DNA of 64,000 nt from Spirometra erinaceieuropaei (Eukaryota; Platyhelminthes; Cestoda; Diphyllobothriidea; Diphyllobothriidae): positions 219,591 through 283,590 of the forward strand of contig CACRXP010000619.1 in the NCBI GenBank assembly GCA_902702965.1, written 5' to 3'. Below the pieces are notes generated by a model, which worked only from the letters and a program-made list of their open reading frames with translations, was not told the DNA's origin and made no database searches. This document shows positions 34,630 to 44,408 of the stretch, piece by piece (the first letter of the stretch is position 1; each line of letters starts with the position of its first letter). Position numbers and translations under genes: made by a program.

Positions 34630-35955
34630 GTGGGGGAATAGACAATTCTAAGTGTTGCGACACTGTATTCCCGCCAAAAGATTGAAACGCGAGGTCTGTT
34701 AACTTGCCTACAGTTTACGGGCCTAAATCCAATCGTTGACCTCAGGGCGGCATTTAATTGATAACTGAACGGTTCCCTGTCGACAGAAACTCTACAAACT
34801 TCGAAGATAGGGGAGCCTACGTATCACCGTGTTTCAGGGCCTCAACGTCTTTAAACGGAAATCGAAATTTTACGTTCAATGAATCCAGCTGCCAGCATGC
34901 AGAGCCTAGAATAGCCTGTGGTATTGCTGTCTTGATATAGCCAAGTTCCAGTTAAAATTATTTGCAGAATTTAAAGAGAAAGTTGAGAAAACGAGTCTTC
35001 GATTTTCCGTCTCTTTGATGTCATAAAGGAGGATTGGGAAGGAAGGCGGCAGTCAGACCGCTTGCTACGGCGATGCCAAACGAACATAAAAGTGGAGACT
35101 GGTCGGGTACCAAGTTCTGATATGAAAATCCAACCCATCCGCCATAAAACAGAACTGGATTTGCCGCCAAAATCCCCGCCCCCCGGGGCGAGCGAGGCAG
35201 AAGAAGTGAGAGTGAAGGATTTACGAATGAAAGATTAATGAATCAGCCCCTCTGGAATAAGGCGTTTTATAAAAGTAATACGGCGTTTTTATCGAGGCGT
35301 TTAAACGGCAAAGCTCTCCGACAGAGGCGAAAAAGAGACTGTAACGGTCTTTTCTGGTCTAGTTGTCGACCCAACCAGTCATGCCTGCTTCTCCGTCTGG
35401 TCACACGTGCTGCAATAAACATACGTACTTGGACGCTTCTTTCCCGTACGCGCATGTTTCCTAACATTTGAAAAGTCAAGTTGACAAACACGTGTTCTCG
35501 GTAATTCTTCGCCAGGCCAATACACTTACATGAAGGGATGAAAATGTACAAAATCGACAGTGTTTATAGGTGTCTTAAGGGCTATTAAGTCATTAACACT
35601 CATCTTCCCCGCGCCGCCCGAATGACAAGGTCGGCAGGTTTTGGTCCTTAGAGCTAGGGGGGGGGGAGGGGAAGAGAGTCTTTGAGTGATGCTCTTGGAT
35701 TGAGTACACGCAGTACCCATCACAGTAATTAGGGATTTGAGGCGGAATTTCGTCATCACTTGGGGTTGGCGTTGGACACGACAGAGAGAGCGCTTGTGTC
35801 GGGGCTTTCTGACAGCAGCTCATAATGCTCAGGATAATGGTTCGAACGGAATTCACCCCCACCCGCAGGTAATGCCACTTGCTATATACAAGCCCATTTC
35901 TAAACTTAATTAAAACCTGGTTTTGAATAATTTAAGTATTGGTGCTTAGCCTATG
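34630..35955. other. Unassigned stretch
   Basis: No domain or repeat is recognised. A G-run lies at about 35658-35667. The short frames at 35.2-35.9 kb lack supporting context. Confidence 0.4.
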
Positions 35956-36262
35956 ATGGCAAGACGGCTGTTGTGGTGTTGTTCCTGTTTAAAATGCTGC
36001 TCATATTTTTATTGTGGACCAGGAGGTGTGATGTTACGCCTAGAAGTGGGTCCGACCGCGTCAGCCGCATGCAATATCCCTCACTTCTGATCTTCTTGAC
36101 TATGCCTTTACGTGGGCCCAAGTGGGGAGGAGGAGAGAGCGCGGTAGATGCTGGGCAAGTACACTCTCACTGTAAACCAATTCACGCGCAAGTCACCGTG
36201 CCTGCCCTCACCCTTCGGTGGAGCACACGGTGGAAATCGCCAGGTACGACGGTCGAATAGTC
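35956..36262 (+). repeat. Dispersed direct copy of the 9.2-10.6 kb repeat unit
   Basis: It follows the tandem unit in the same order: GTGGACCAGGAGGTGTG, GTGGGTCCGACCGCGTCAG, TCTTCTTGACTATGCC, GGGGAGGAGGAGAGAG, GGTAGATGC, CACTGTAAACC, GCGCAAGTCACCGT and ACACGGTGGAAATCG. It is about 70-75 percent alike by eye. Confidence 0.7.
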
Positions 36263-36284
36263 CTTACCCTGCCAACAATACATT

Positions 36285-37135
36285 GAAAAAGGAGACACGA
36301 TCGCCGGGACAAGAGCTTTATTAGCCTGACGTTTTGGATTCCTGCTCGAATCCATCACCAGAGACAACAAAGAAGAAACGGGTGGTTGTTACACAAGGGG
36401 CTACGGTATTTATAGGATGCAGTATCCATGCTACTGCATACCTATGAACATTCACGGCTTCCCCTTCATCCGGGATCGTCGCACTTGGTGTGATAATGGC
36501 TTGATGGCCGACATTCGAGCCGATAATTGCTGCAATTTCATCACATGCGTTGGATGTTGGCGTGATGATTGCTCGACCATCTGACGCACCGAGCCCATTG
36601 TTGGGAAGTGTTCAGCTCTGCGCTCCCCGCATGTCTAGTTACTCCGCCTAGGCGAAGTCTCAGCACGGAGTATGGAATGGGAAGATCGTTGCAATTGTTG
36701 ATGGACTGGGGGCCAGTAAACCATGATTCCAGTAGCTCCCGGCTCACGCGGTTGTCACCTCTTTCGCGATTTCGGCCTCATCGAATTTGAATGTGTGGCC
36801 GGATCTCGTCGAATGAGCCGCAACTTGAGAGCTGGCGTCATTTTTACGTACCGCTGCCCCGTGTTCGGCCATTCTCGTTCGGAGCTGTCTTCCGGTTTCT
36901 CCGACGTAGTTGCTTTGTCCGCAACTGCACCAGGTCCGATAAACGACTCCAGACGTTTCCAGCCGTGACAGTGGGTCTTTCGGTTTCATAACCAGACGCC
37001 TGATGGTTGCCTCCGGTTTGTGTGCCACTCCAACCCCAAGTGGTGCGAGAAGGCAGCCGACAGCTTCCGAAACGTTCTTGACATACGGAAGTGCCCGGTG
37101 ATCGTGTCTCCTTCTTCAAGACTACTTCCTGGGAC
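36285..37135 (-). mobile_element. PLE 3' end (family A) with GIY-YIG, tail and hammerhead
   Basis: Reading the minus strand from 37135, GAGACACGATCACCGGGC marks the edge. Then come KPEATIRRLVMKPKDPLSRL and the GIY-YIG core SGVVYRTWCSCGQSNYVGET, followed by GRQLRTRMAEHGAAVRKNDA and VAAHSTRSGHTFKFDEAEI (about 36960-36755). The tail SRELLESWFTGPQS follows after a frameshift, then PYSVLRLRLGGVTRH. The non-coding end holds GCAGTAGCATGGATACTGCA-type sequence and a well-folded hammerhead at 36324-36365. The edge sequence GGAGACACGATCGCCGGGAC at 36291 repeats that near 37110, marking the two pseudo-LTR boundaries. Confidence 0.82.
36324..36365 (-). ncRNA. Hammerhead ribozyme-like motif, family A
   Basis: On the minus strand stem I GTCT pairs with AGGC (four pairs, one G-U). 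CTGGTGA (complement of 36355-36361) differs from CUGAUGA at A6. Stem II GGATTC/GAATCC is perfect over six pairs with loop GAGCAG. AAAACGTC supplies the rest, with G12 changed to A. Stem III would be the self-complementary ACGT with no loop. Two core changes suggest it is inactive, but the secondary structure is intact. Confidence 0.65.
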
Positions 37136-39084
37136 TCGTCTCTTCGCTTCTATGGGCAACAATACATTATTATTAATAAATATGTGGCGTATCGAATAAC
37201 ATCCACGTTTTCTTAGTTGCCTATAACATTTACGTGTTTTCTTCATCTGAAACTCTATGTGTATGCAGCTAACAGACAAAAGCCTAATGCGAACATACGC
37301 TCAGATGCCCAGTTTTCGACTCGGATAGTCCAAAGCTGGCTAAGTCGCCGTAGCGCGAGGAAGTAGTAAAGATGAGCATTTTGTTGAACGTGTCATTCCC
37401 TACTTGATACACGAAAGCAGACGTACCCGCGTAAGGATGTACTTACGGTGCAAATATGGTTGCATTTTAGTTTTGTTGATGCTTTAAATCCGCCTTAGTT
37501 CTACAAAACCCGGGAATCGTCCACAACTGAAATCGGCTGATAATCGTTCACTTATTCCACGTACTTTTCAGCTCTGACATAACGCTGGTCCTCTGTGTGC
37601 GTAAGTACTTGCCTATCGAAAAAGTTCATTTGCGGGCTTTTCAAATTGTGAAATCGACGGCGATGCGGGGCAGCATGATGACCAGGGATTTAATGAAGCG
37701 CCAGTGTCCTGGCTTAAAAATTCACACGGAAAGCCCTACTAGTCATTACAGACGTTCCAGTCATTCACACAATAAGATGGAATACGGCTTTGGCGTTAGA
37801 GCACAAACATGCAAACTACTGAATGAGTGGGGCGCACTATTTTAACCAACCGTGTATAGGCAGTTGGTACATTTACTGCTCAGTGTATGCACGATAACGA
37901 AAACGGGACTTGCGAAAAACAAGCAGGGAGACAGGTCTTGGTAATAAATGTTTATGTCGTCTAGAACCATTAGACAACTGCTCGAAACTGCCTCTGATGT
38001 GTCATTTGACATGAGTATGGTTTATAGCGGGGGTTACTTAGTCCGGAGAGAAGTTGTGCTAACTAAAGAGACCCCGCGGTGGCTGTTTCATGAAGGTGGT
38101 CAAGATACCTTAAGGTAGTCATCGGAGTAAAAATACAACAATCCAACACCTTTTTGATAATGCCTAAATTCATTTACAATAATAATTTAATGGTAAAAAT
38201 AGTATCCTCTTTGAATTGGTGACAATATGGACGATCAGAACTTGTGAAACCACAAAGCTCTTAAATTTCCAGCTCTTTCGTTCAAGCCTGAGTAGGCGAC
38301 CGCAACCATAAATCATATCCTTGCCGAAGTTCGTTTCAGCAAAGTCCTGCTTCCAGCTAACGGGCGGCTTGGGTTGTATGCACATAAAGGGCACCTACAT
38401 AGACATAAGCACAAGAGGTACAACGGAATCGGCGAAAAAAGTCCACCCGACTTCCACCACTTGAAAACATAGTTGGACGAACAGCGTTCTCGCACCGATT
38501 TGACACAAAAAGTGACTGTTCAACTTCTGGGCCAAAATGTTCCCTCCCTGGCCTCCCCTGTGCTCACTGAGTGGTAAAATTAATGCCTCTGTTTAATGCC
38601 TCTGTTTGTGACAATATGGATGATCAGCAGTTTTGATGCCACACATTTTGTGGATGTTTAATTCTTTTGCTCAATACCAGTGCTCGCCGGAGTAAAGAAA
38701 CTCGGCCATAAACATTACCCTTGCAGGTAATTTGCATAAGTAAGAAAACACCAACGCTCAGTTAAGTGAGAGTACTTGCTAGGTCCTGTCTGGCCTGATA
38801 GCGTCGCCTCACAGAAACTTACTGATAATCCTTGTTGGCTTTTGTTGTGGACTCCCATTATGTTGGACGATGTGATTTCATGTTTGGGTGGCCTTCAAAT
38901 TTGACCAAAGCGATCATCTACATGCAAAAGAATGTCTGAAAACGTGCCATTTCGTAAATTTCCTCAAGAAGTATGTTACTTTGTAGATTATAAAGTACTC
39001 AGCAATATTTCAAGCCCTATCTAATGGAAAAAAACGTTCTCTTTATATTCACAAAATAGTATGGAATTAAATATGCGAATTTCA
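37136..39084. other. Unassigned stretch
   Basis: No exon or element is recognised. The direct repetition TTAATGCCTCTGTTTAATGC near 38580-38610 is trivial. Confidence 0.4.
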
Positions 39085-39142
39085 GGTTCATGCTGTAAAG
39101 AAGATGAACACACGATCTCTTGAACAGTAGGTGTATAAATCG

Positions 39143-39180
39143 GAGTTTTCGGTCTCGTACAGGAGTCCATTGTCAGAGAC
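39143..39180 (-). ncRNA. Hammerhead-like motif, family B, downstream end
   Basis: On the minus strand CTGACAA (complement of 39170-39176; G8 to A) is followed by stem II GGACTC / GAGACC (five of six pairs) with loop CTGTAC. Then comes GAAAACTC (complement of 39143-39150). Confidence 0.55.
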
Positions 39181-39700
39181 TGTGAGAATGCGGCATCAAA
39201 TGAGCAGTTTTTGTAGTCAAGCCATGAAGGGAGGGGGATATAAGTGCAGAGGCTGAGTCCCATGCCGTCCCACGGCAGCGTGACTGCAGCCTTGGCGACG
39301 TACGCCCTTGGCCGGAAATTAGGTCTCGGCTCTTGGCCGCGGGGACGGAGCGCGTGATGGCAGGGGGGAGTATGTCAACGTGTCTGTTGATAGAATTGGT
39401 GTCAGACACCCAGGCCTCCAACAGTACTCGTCCTGCCTTATTGCTGGCCAGCGCTATTATCCACGTGCACGCCTTCCTCCAGGGTGTGACTGGCGACCGG
39501 AGACAACGGGTCGTCTCTCTGGACCGCCCGTCTATGCTCCGTTATTCGTGAGCTAAGTTGTCGTCCGGTCTGTCCTGTGTAGTGGCGAGTACAGTCCCGA
39601 GAAGGGATCTGATAAACGACACCCGATTGTTCTCCCACGTCTAGTCGATCCTCACCTTCATGGCTTGACTGCAAAAACTGCTCATTTGATGCCGTATTCT

Positions 39701-39742
39701 CTCTCCGACGATGGCCTCCTGTACGAGACCGAAAGCTCAGAC
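39701..39742 (+). ncRNA. Hammerhead-like motif, family B, upstream inverted end
   Basis: CCGACGA (39705-39711; U4 to C) is followed by stem II GGCCTC/GAGACC with loop CTGTAC. GAAAGCTC (39731-39738) comes next, where stem III is the self-complementary AGCT without a loop. Stem I TCT/AGA pairs three bases. Only one core base differs from the hammerhead consensus. Confidence 0.6.
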
Positions 39743-39785
39743 TAATACACCTACAGTCGCAGAAATCGTGTGTTCATCTTCTTTG

Positions 39786-42239
39786 CAACAAAACATTACA
39801 TTTACGATCACATCTGAAAAGTCTACTTAAATGCATTAGTTACCGATCGGCCGGGAAACGTGTGACCTTATGAAAACATTTGTTTCCTTCGGCAAAATCC
39901 AACAAAATCCTGTCTACCTTATTCAACTACGTCTCAATTAATGTAAAAACATAAAAACCACCAGGATTCCTCAAGAAACCGTTTTGGACTCCATACTGGA
40001 AATGCGGACTGATAGCAAACCGCTTAATCCGAAATTGCACTAATTCTTTAAATGGCATTTAGATGTAAATTTAACTTTAAGATTATCGTCAAAGATTATT
40101 CCACTTATTCTGTCGTACTTTGTCCGTTTTTTTCGCATAAACCAGGGTTTATGTACATCGAAAATTGAAGCCTACTAAAGTACAACCACTTTGACGTTCT
40201 CGGCATTTCCATCATTTCTGAAAAATTGCTATTTCTGAAGAATGCCATATTGCGTTCAATGTTTTATTTATACTTCTAATTTCCCTAAAGGTCTTCTGTA
40301 TCAGTATAGATACTGGTTCCACGTAACGGTGTTGACATTTACAAGTGAGTAGAAAACACTGGTAAATTTCGACGCATTCATGCGTTTTGCCACCTACTGT
40401 ACGTATTTGTTGGGCTGCGGCCATAATTCCTGTCTTGAAAACAATGGCGGCTAGAAACGTCGAATGCTCTGGCAAGGTGGGGAAAGAGAGACTCGAAGTC
40501 CCCCCACCAACTGACTTTGCTGAAACACCTACGGCGGGCCCCTTAATGATACGACAAGCCAATTCGACGGTCGCGAGTGAAGTCGTTCATCGCGTGTCTC
40601 AAGGCCTGATCGCAGCGCCTATGACGTGTGCGCGAATTACGGGGGGGGGGGGGAGGCTTGCAGAGCACCAACCGCACTCGACCTTGATTCGTCGAACTTA
40701 CTCTGATAGGAGGTGACAGACAAGATTACCGGAGATTGGCAGCGTCTCAGTGGCTGACGAATTTGGTCGACCCGTCCGTGCGAACCACACGCGGGACCAG
40801 TCTGCTGTAATGGCGACTCGTGCCTCACCCCAGTGGGAGTACCATAAAAATCCAGCCACTCCCGCAAACTGACAATGCGGGCCGAGTTATCCAGGCTATG
40901 CGTCTATGTGCTTTGCGATGGATCCAAATGTATCCGATACGTCGGTATGCTGTGTGGATGAATTTCACCGTGGCCGTTTCATCCTTTATATTTTCGCCTG
41001 CGCCCCAGTCGGCTGTTTGAGTCTCCCAAACAACAAGCGATTAGGTTCGACACAGTGGCCGACAAATCTGATCAGGCTCTCTGCGCGGACCCCAAACAAC
41101 TCGCAGATTCCTTTGTTGCCACAACAAAGAACCTCCCAAAACGGCTGACCTGCAACCATGGTTTAAGTCTCATACAGAGTAAAAATGGCTCGTCAAGCGA
41201 TCCAAAAGGAAGGGGAATGTTGAAATGTTAAATGTTAATATGGGACTGGGACCTTGCCTGCGGTAACGCACAGTTGTAATACGCGATACAGAACCCGACG
41301 GCCAGAGTTGGAAAGCTGTTTTGAAGTAGGACTTGTCGTGATCTTACTAGTCATCTACTGCACGTCCGTAGTAACTCGCCTTCCTTGTGATCCCATATGC
41401 CCCGTGGAGCTGGATAACCTCTTCTTCTTACTAATTTTCGTCAGTCTTGTGTTTGTGTTACAAGTATGCCGTCTGATTTCCTTTCTTTTTCGCATTTCTT
41501 TATCTTCGGTTTATTATGCCTCAGTTCACGTCCGTAGTTCTATAGAATCTGTCTGACTCCATGGGCTATTTTTCTCGGTCTCCACTTCCGCGTCAACATC
41601 AGGCTGCCTTTAAGGTCACAAATTCCGCCTTTGTCCACTTTTTTTTATCCGTATATATTTTTGCTATTTCCGCTCACACTACACCCTGTTTGTGTGTCAA
41701 GGTCTGGTCGTACAGTGTGTTCTCATTCACTTCCGTTCACTCGGTGTTCTCGCTATGTTCCTTCTTTACCTCTAACAACAACCTCCCAGTGCCCGCCAAG
41801 GGTGATTTTCATTGCTATTTTGGTTTCCTGCTAGGCTTTCGCTTATCCGCGTCCAGAGTGCGCCTTCTGGGAGTTTTGTAAAAAGCCTATAAATTATTGG
41901 CAAAGTACGGTTGACGAGGGTAGCTTTAAACACAACTCCGGAAGGCGCAACTCTCCGGCTCAAGCATTTGTTGGTATTAAGCGGGCTGATTCTCAAGCCA
42001 GCACTTCCTCTCAGGAAAAATGGGACTAAGATGCGGTTCTATAGCCGCACCTGATGGACACAATACGTTGGTCTACTTACTTATTTTAGTGGATATGATG
42101 ACGTTGGCATTGTGTTTCCGTGCGGTGCGGTGTGTGCTCTGTTGGCGGCCTTGCTTCTTTGTTGCCGTGTCTGTCTTTTATTGGTTCAGTACCGGTGGTC
42201 CTTCTTGAGTTTCGGCTTGTCGTCTCCTTCTAACTTTTG
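39786..42239. other. Unassigned stretch
   Basis: The end GCCACCTACTGTACG at about 40390-40405 resembles a MITE terminus without its body. A run of ten or more G lies near 40640. Two Phe/Ser-rich plus-strand frames at 41254-41556 and 41561-41881 are T-rich and have no domain I recognise. Confidence 0.35.
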
Positions 42240-42720
42240 CGTTGGATGTTTCAGAATCAGGGCTTGGGGCTGAGACCAAGGATTAGGGTTTGGGGTTAGG
42301 TCAAGGCTTAAGTGTCAGGAGTTAGGCGTTAGGGTAATGAATTGAGTAGAGGCGTTGACTTCTAAACCAACAGGTCGCGAGTTCGAGGCTCGGGTGTTGC
42401 ACACTTCGGGCTTGGGTATGGCTGGCTGACGACGGCTAATAAGCCAGAAATGGCCATTCCAGTCTCCCTTGTCTTTGTCGGTAATATCATTCTGCCTATA
42501 TATCATGCGCCGCTGCGCGGCTGCTGGTTGGGCTCGAGAGAGAGCCCTTAAGGCACAACGGAACGAGTGAGTTCCGTATGAACGATCGGTGAGCGCCCCC
42601 TAACAATGAATGGAGTGTTGTGGCTAGGGGTTAGTGCTACGGAGAAGGGGTTATTGTTGGGGTTTGGAGTTAGACACAGGGTTATGGGTTAGGTCTTATG
42701 GCTATGAGTTAAGGCAACTA
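42240..42720. repeat. Degenerate TTAGGG-like tracts flanking a SINE
   Basis: GGATTAGGGTTTGGGGTTAG (42283-42302) and AGGAGTTAGGCGTTAGGGT lie on the left. GGGTTTGGAGTTAG, AGGGTTATGGGTTAGG and similar words lie on the right (42658-42710). Together they look like one decayed telomere-like tract interrupted by the tRNA-like repeat at 42330-42605. Confidence 0.5.
42330..42605 (+). mobile_element. tRNA-Arg(TCT)-derived SINE-like repeat
   Basis: The head resembles a tRNA. An anticodon arm GTTGACTTCTAAACCAAC has TCT in the anticodon position, and GGTCGCGAGTTCGAGGCTCG contains a T-arm with a pol III B-box-like GTTCGAGGCT (42381-42390). This resembles tRNA-Arg(TCT), but the acceptor and D arms are eroded. 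The non-tRNA body ends with a hairpin (GGGCTC at 42530-42535, GAGCCC at 42542-42547) and GATCGGTGAGCGCCCCC. It is too degraded for a working tRNA. No second copy was found in the window. Confidence 0.5.
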
Positions 42721-42982
42721 TACCTCAACCACTCAAACTACAACCAGGCATCATTTTGTACAACATTACTTGATCTCATCGTCTGTGTGTCCCCGGTCCC
42801 ACCTGCAAAAACCCCTATTACCACCGGTCCCGCATCACAGGTGGCTGGTGTTTGTTTACCTCAGGTGCGGCTACATAAAAACACCCGACCAAAAAGGGCG
42901 TATTGACAAAGGGAGAAAGCAGACAAAGCTGAAACTGATTCTTACGCCTCTCCCCTTCCTCCCCTCCCCTCCATGTTCTCAG

Positions 42983-43260
42983 CTTGATGGGCAGTTCCCC
43001 GGTGAGCACGGTGTCCCGCATATTCGTGGAAGTGCTGGAGAAGAACCCACGCCTGCCCGAGGTGCCCAATCACAGGGTTCTGCTCCGTTTTGAGGCGGCC
43101 TACGCCGTGCGCTCGGATATGCGCACCCACATGCTTCAGACCCTGAGTCGAAAGTGGCTATTCCTCCTCACACTGGACGGATACCTGCGACCAGAATGCA
43201 AGGGAAAGCCGGCCTGTGCCGATGACTTGGATATCCTCCTCATAAACATCGCCACAAGCG
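42983..43260 (+). CDS. Internal exon of the unrecognised host gene
   Basis: An exon of 278 bases follows the pyrimidine-rich acceptor CCCTCCATGTTCTCAG and ends at a consensus donor (AGCG followed by GTAAGT). It encodes 92 codons beginning LMGSSPVSTVSRIFVEVLEK and continuing through NPRLPEVPNHRVLLRFEAAY, TLSRKWLFLLTLDGYLRP and DDLDILLINIATS. The first base completes the Arg codon begun at 9102 (phase 2), and the last base starts a Gly codon completed at 57530-57531 (phase 1). GC-rich coding sequence stands out from AT-rich surroundings. The charged and hydrophobic pattern suggests a soluble helical domain, but I cannot name the family. Confidence 0.8.
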
Positions 43261-43448
43261 GTAAGTCTAGCCCGCTTGACCGATTCCAACTCTGAAAGCG
43301 ATACCGTAGATGTAAAGGGTCTAGTGCAGGGGTAACATGAAAGTCCTTTTCTTTATTGTCGTTGGGACAAGAATTTTCACGGGAAGCAGACGTCATTGGT
43401 CGACCGATAATACTAGAAGGAAGTGACCAAACGATGTGGCGCATTTTA

Positions 43449-44406
43449 CAGTTGGTCGCCTAACTCATGAGATAATAACCGAAATTCCGAAATGCGTTTT
43501 ATTAAGTAGGGTTGTCAAACAAATTACTGCGCAGCATAATTCTATGACACCTCAGCTACCTCGCGATGCCGGCTTTCGAACGAACGTCTTTTCGGCTGAA
43601 TGCAGGAACCACACTCTGTGATAAATGACTACTTATGTAGCATGCATTGTTTTCGTTGATGTTCGGCGCCCTTAAAAAGTCAGTTATATTTCATGGGATA
43701 CATTCATAAAATTATTCATTCATTGCATCCCCCTTCAATTATATACTCAAAGGAAGGGTATACTTTGGTTTTAAGAAAGTTTCTAATTGTGAGGTCTTTT
43801 AAAACCGTGAAATGGCCGCCCATAAATCGTCATGACTCTGCATGTACTAAATTTGCTTTCAAGGTTAACAATATTGCTCTTATCCAGTGCTAAATCCTAT
43901 GAACTCCATATAATCTCCTCTGAATGCCGTATAGAGATTTAGGGTTTTCCGTACGCGGAAAACATACGGAGCGTAGTTTGCAAACCCTAAATGCATGTAA
44001 AATAGCATTTCGAGCTCAAAATTATTCGCGAATTGAAAGAGTTTTTAGAAACCGAATTAAACCCTTCCTTCGAGTAAAAATTGGAATAAGATGTAATTTT
44101 CCACCGAATAAGAAAGAAAACGAAAATTTTTGTGCATGTTTTCCCTAAAATATAATTGGACTTTTAGGGGCATCGAAAATGAACAAGAAAAATGCATCCT
44201 AATTAAGCAGCCATTTTTTAAAAAGTGTAGTCCCTGCGTGCAGCCGAAAATAAGTTTGTTTGAAAACTGGCATCCTGAGGTAACTGAATTATAATGGAAT
44301 TATTCCGCACAATGATTGGTTTTTCATCCCTACTTAATTAATCATTTGGAAACGAAAGCACATTTCGGAATTTCGGTTGACATTTCATGAGTTAGCCCAC
44401 CTACCG
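43449..44406. mobile_element. Foldback MITE copy 6 (near full length)
   Basis: It starts CAGTTGGTCGCCTAACTCAT with TA at 43447-43448, and ends TTTCATGAGTTAGCCCACCT, ACCG with TA at 44407-44408. Both arms show the family blocks: GGGTTGTCAAAC, CTACCTCGCGATGCCGGCTT, TAGCATGCAT and AGTTATATTTCATGG, inverted on the right. The core holds GGGTTTTCCGTACGCGGAAA, a short perfect palindrome. A CGTTTCG segment of the left arm is deleted. Confidence 0.87.
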
Positions 44407-44408
44407 TA

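Larger units (their letters stand above)
39085..39785 (-). mobile_element. PLE remnant (family B) with inverted ends and GIY-YIG
   Basis: Inverted arms of about 130 bp (39085-39225 and 39650-39785) share AAGAAGATGAACACACGAT, TCGGTCTCGTACAGGAG and GGCATCAAATGAGCAGTTTT. Between them the minus strand encodes a GIY-YIG domain: SGVVYQIPSRDCTRHYTGQT, GRQLSSRITEHRRAVQRDDP, then LSPVASHTLEEG (about 39625-39480). The reverse transcriptase is absent. Each arm carries a hammerhead-like motif pointing outwards, the same plan as the copy at 6.5-7.3 kb. Confidence 0.8.

Noticed and set aside
34318..34663. Val-rich (plus) and Leu-rich (minus) frames resembling membrane proteins
   Set aside because: They are translations of a GTA/GTG triplet microsatellite, and hydrophobicity follows from the codons alone.
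40380..40405. GCCACCTACTGTACG as a further MITE copy
   Set aside because: Only the outermost 15 bases match. Neither arm nor an opposite end was found, so it may be chance or a tiny remnant.
41254..41881. Two consecutive hydrophobic frames suggesting a membrane protein
   Set aside because: The region is T-rich, so Phe/Ser/Leu content is expected. No conserved motif or splice signals were seen.
42331..42405. A functional tRNA-Arg gene
   Set aside because: The anticodon and T arms are recognisable, but acceptor and D arms do not pair, and it continues into a SINE-like body.
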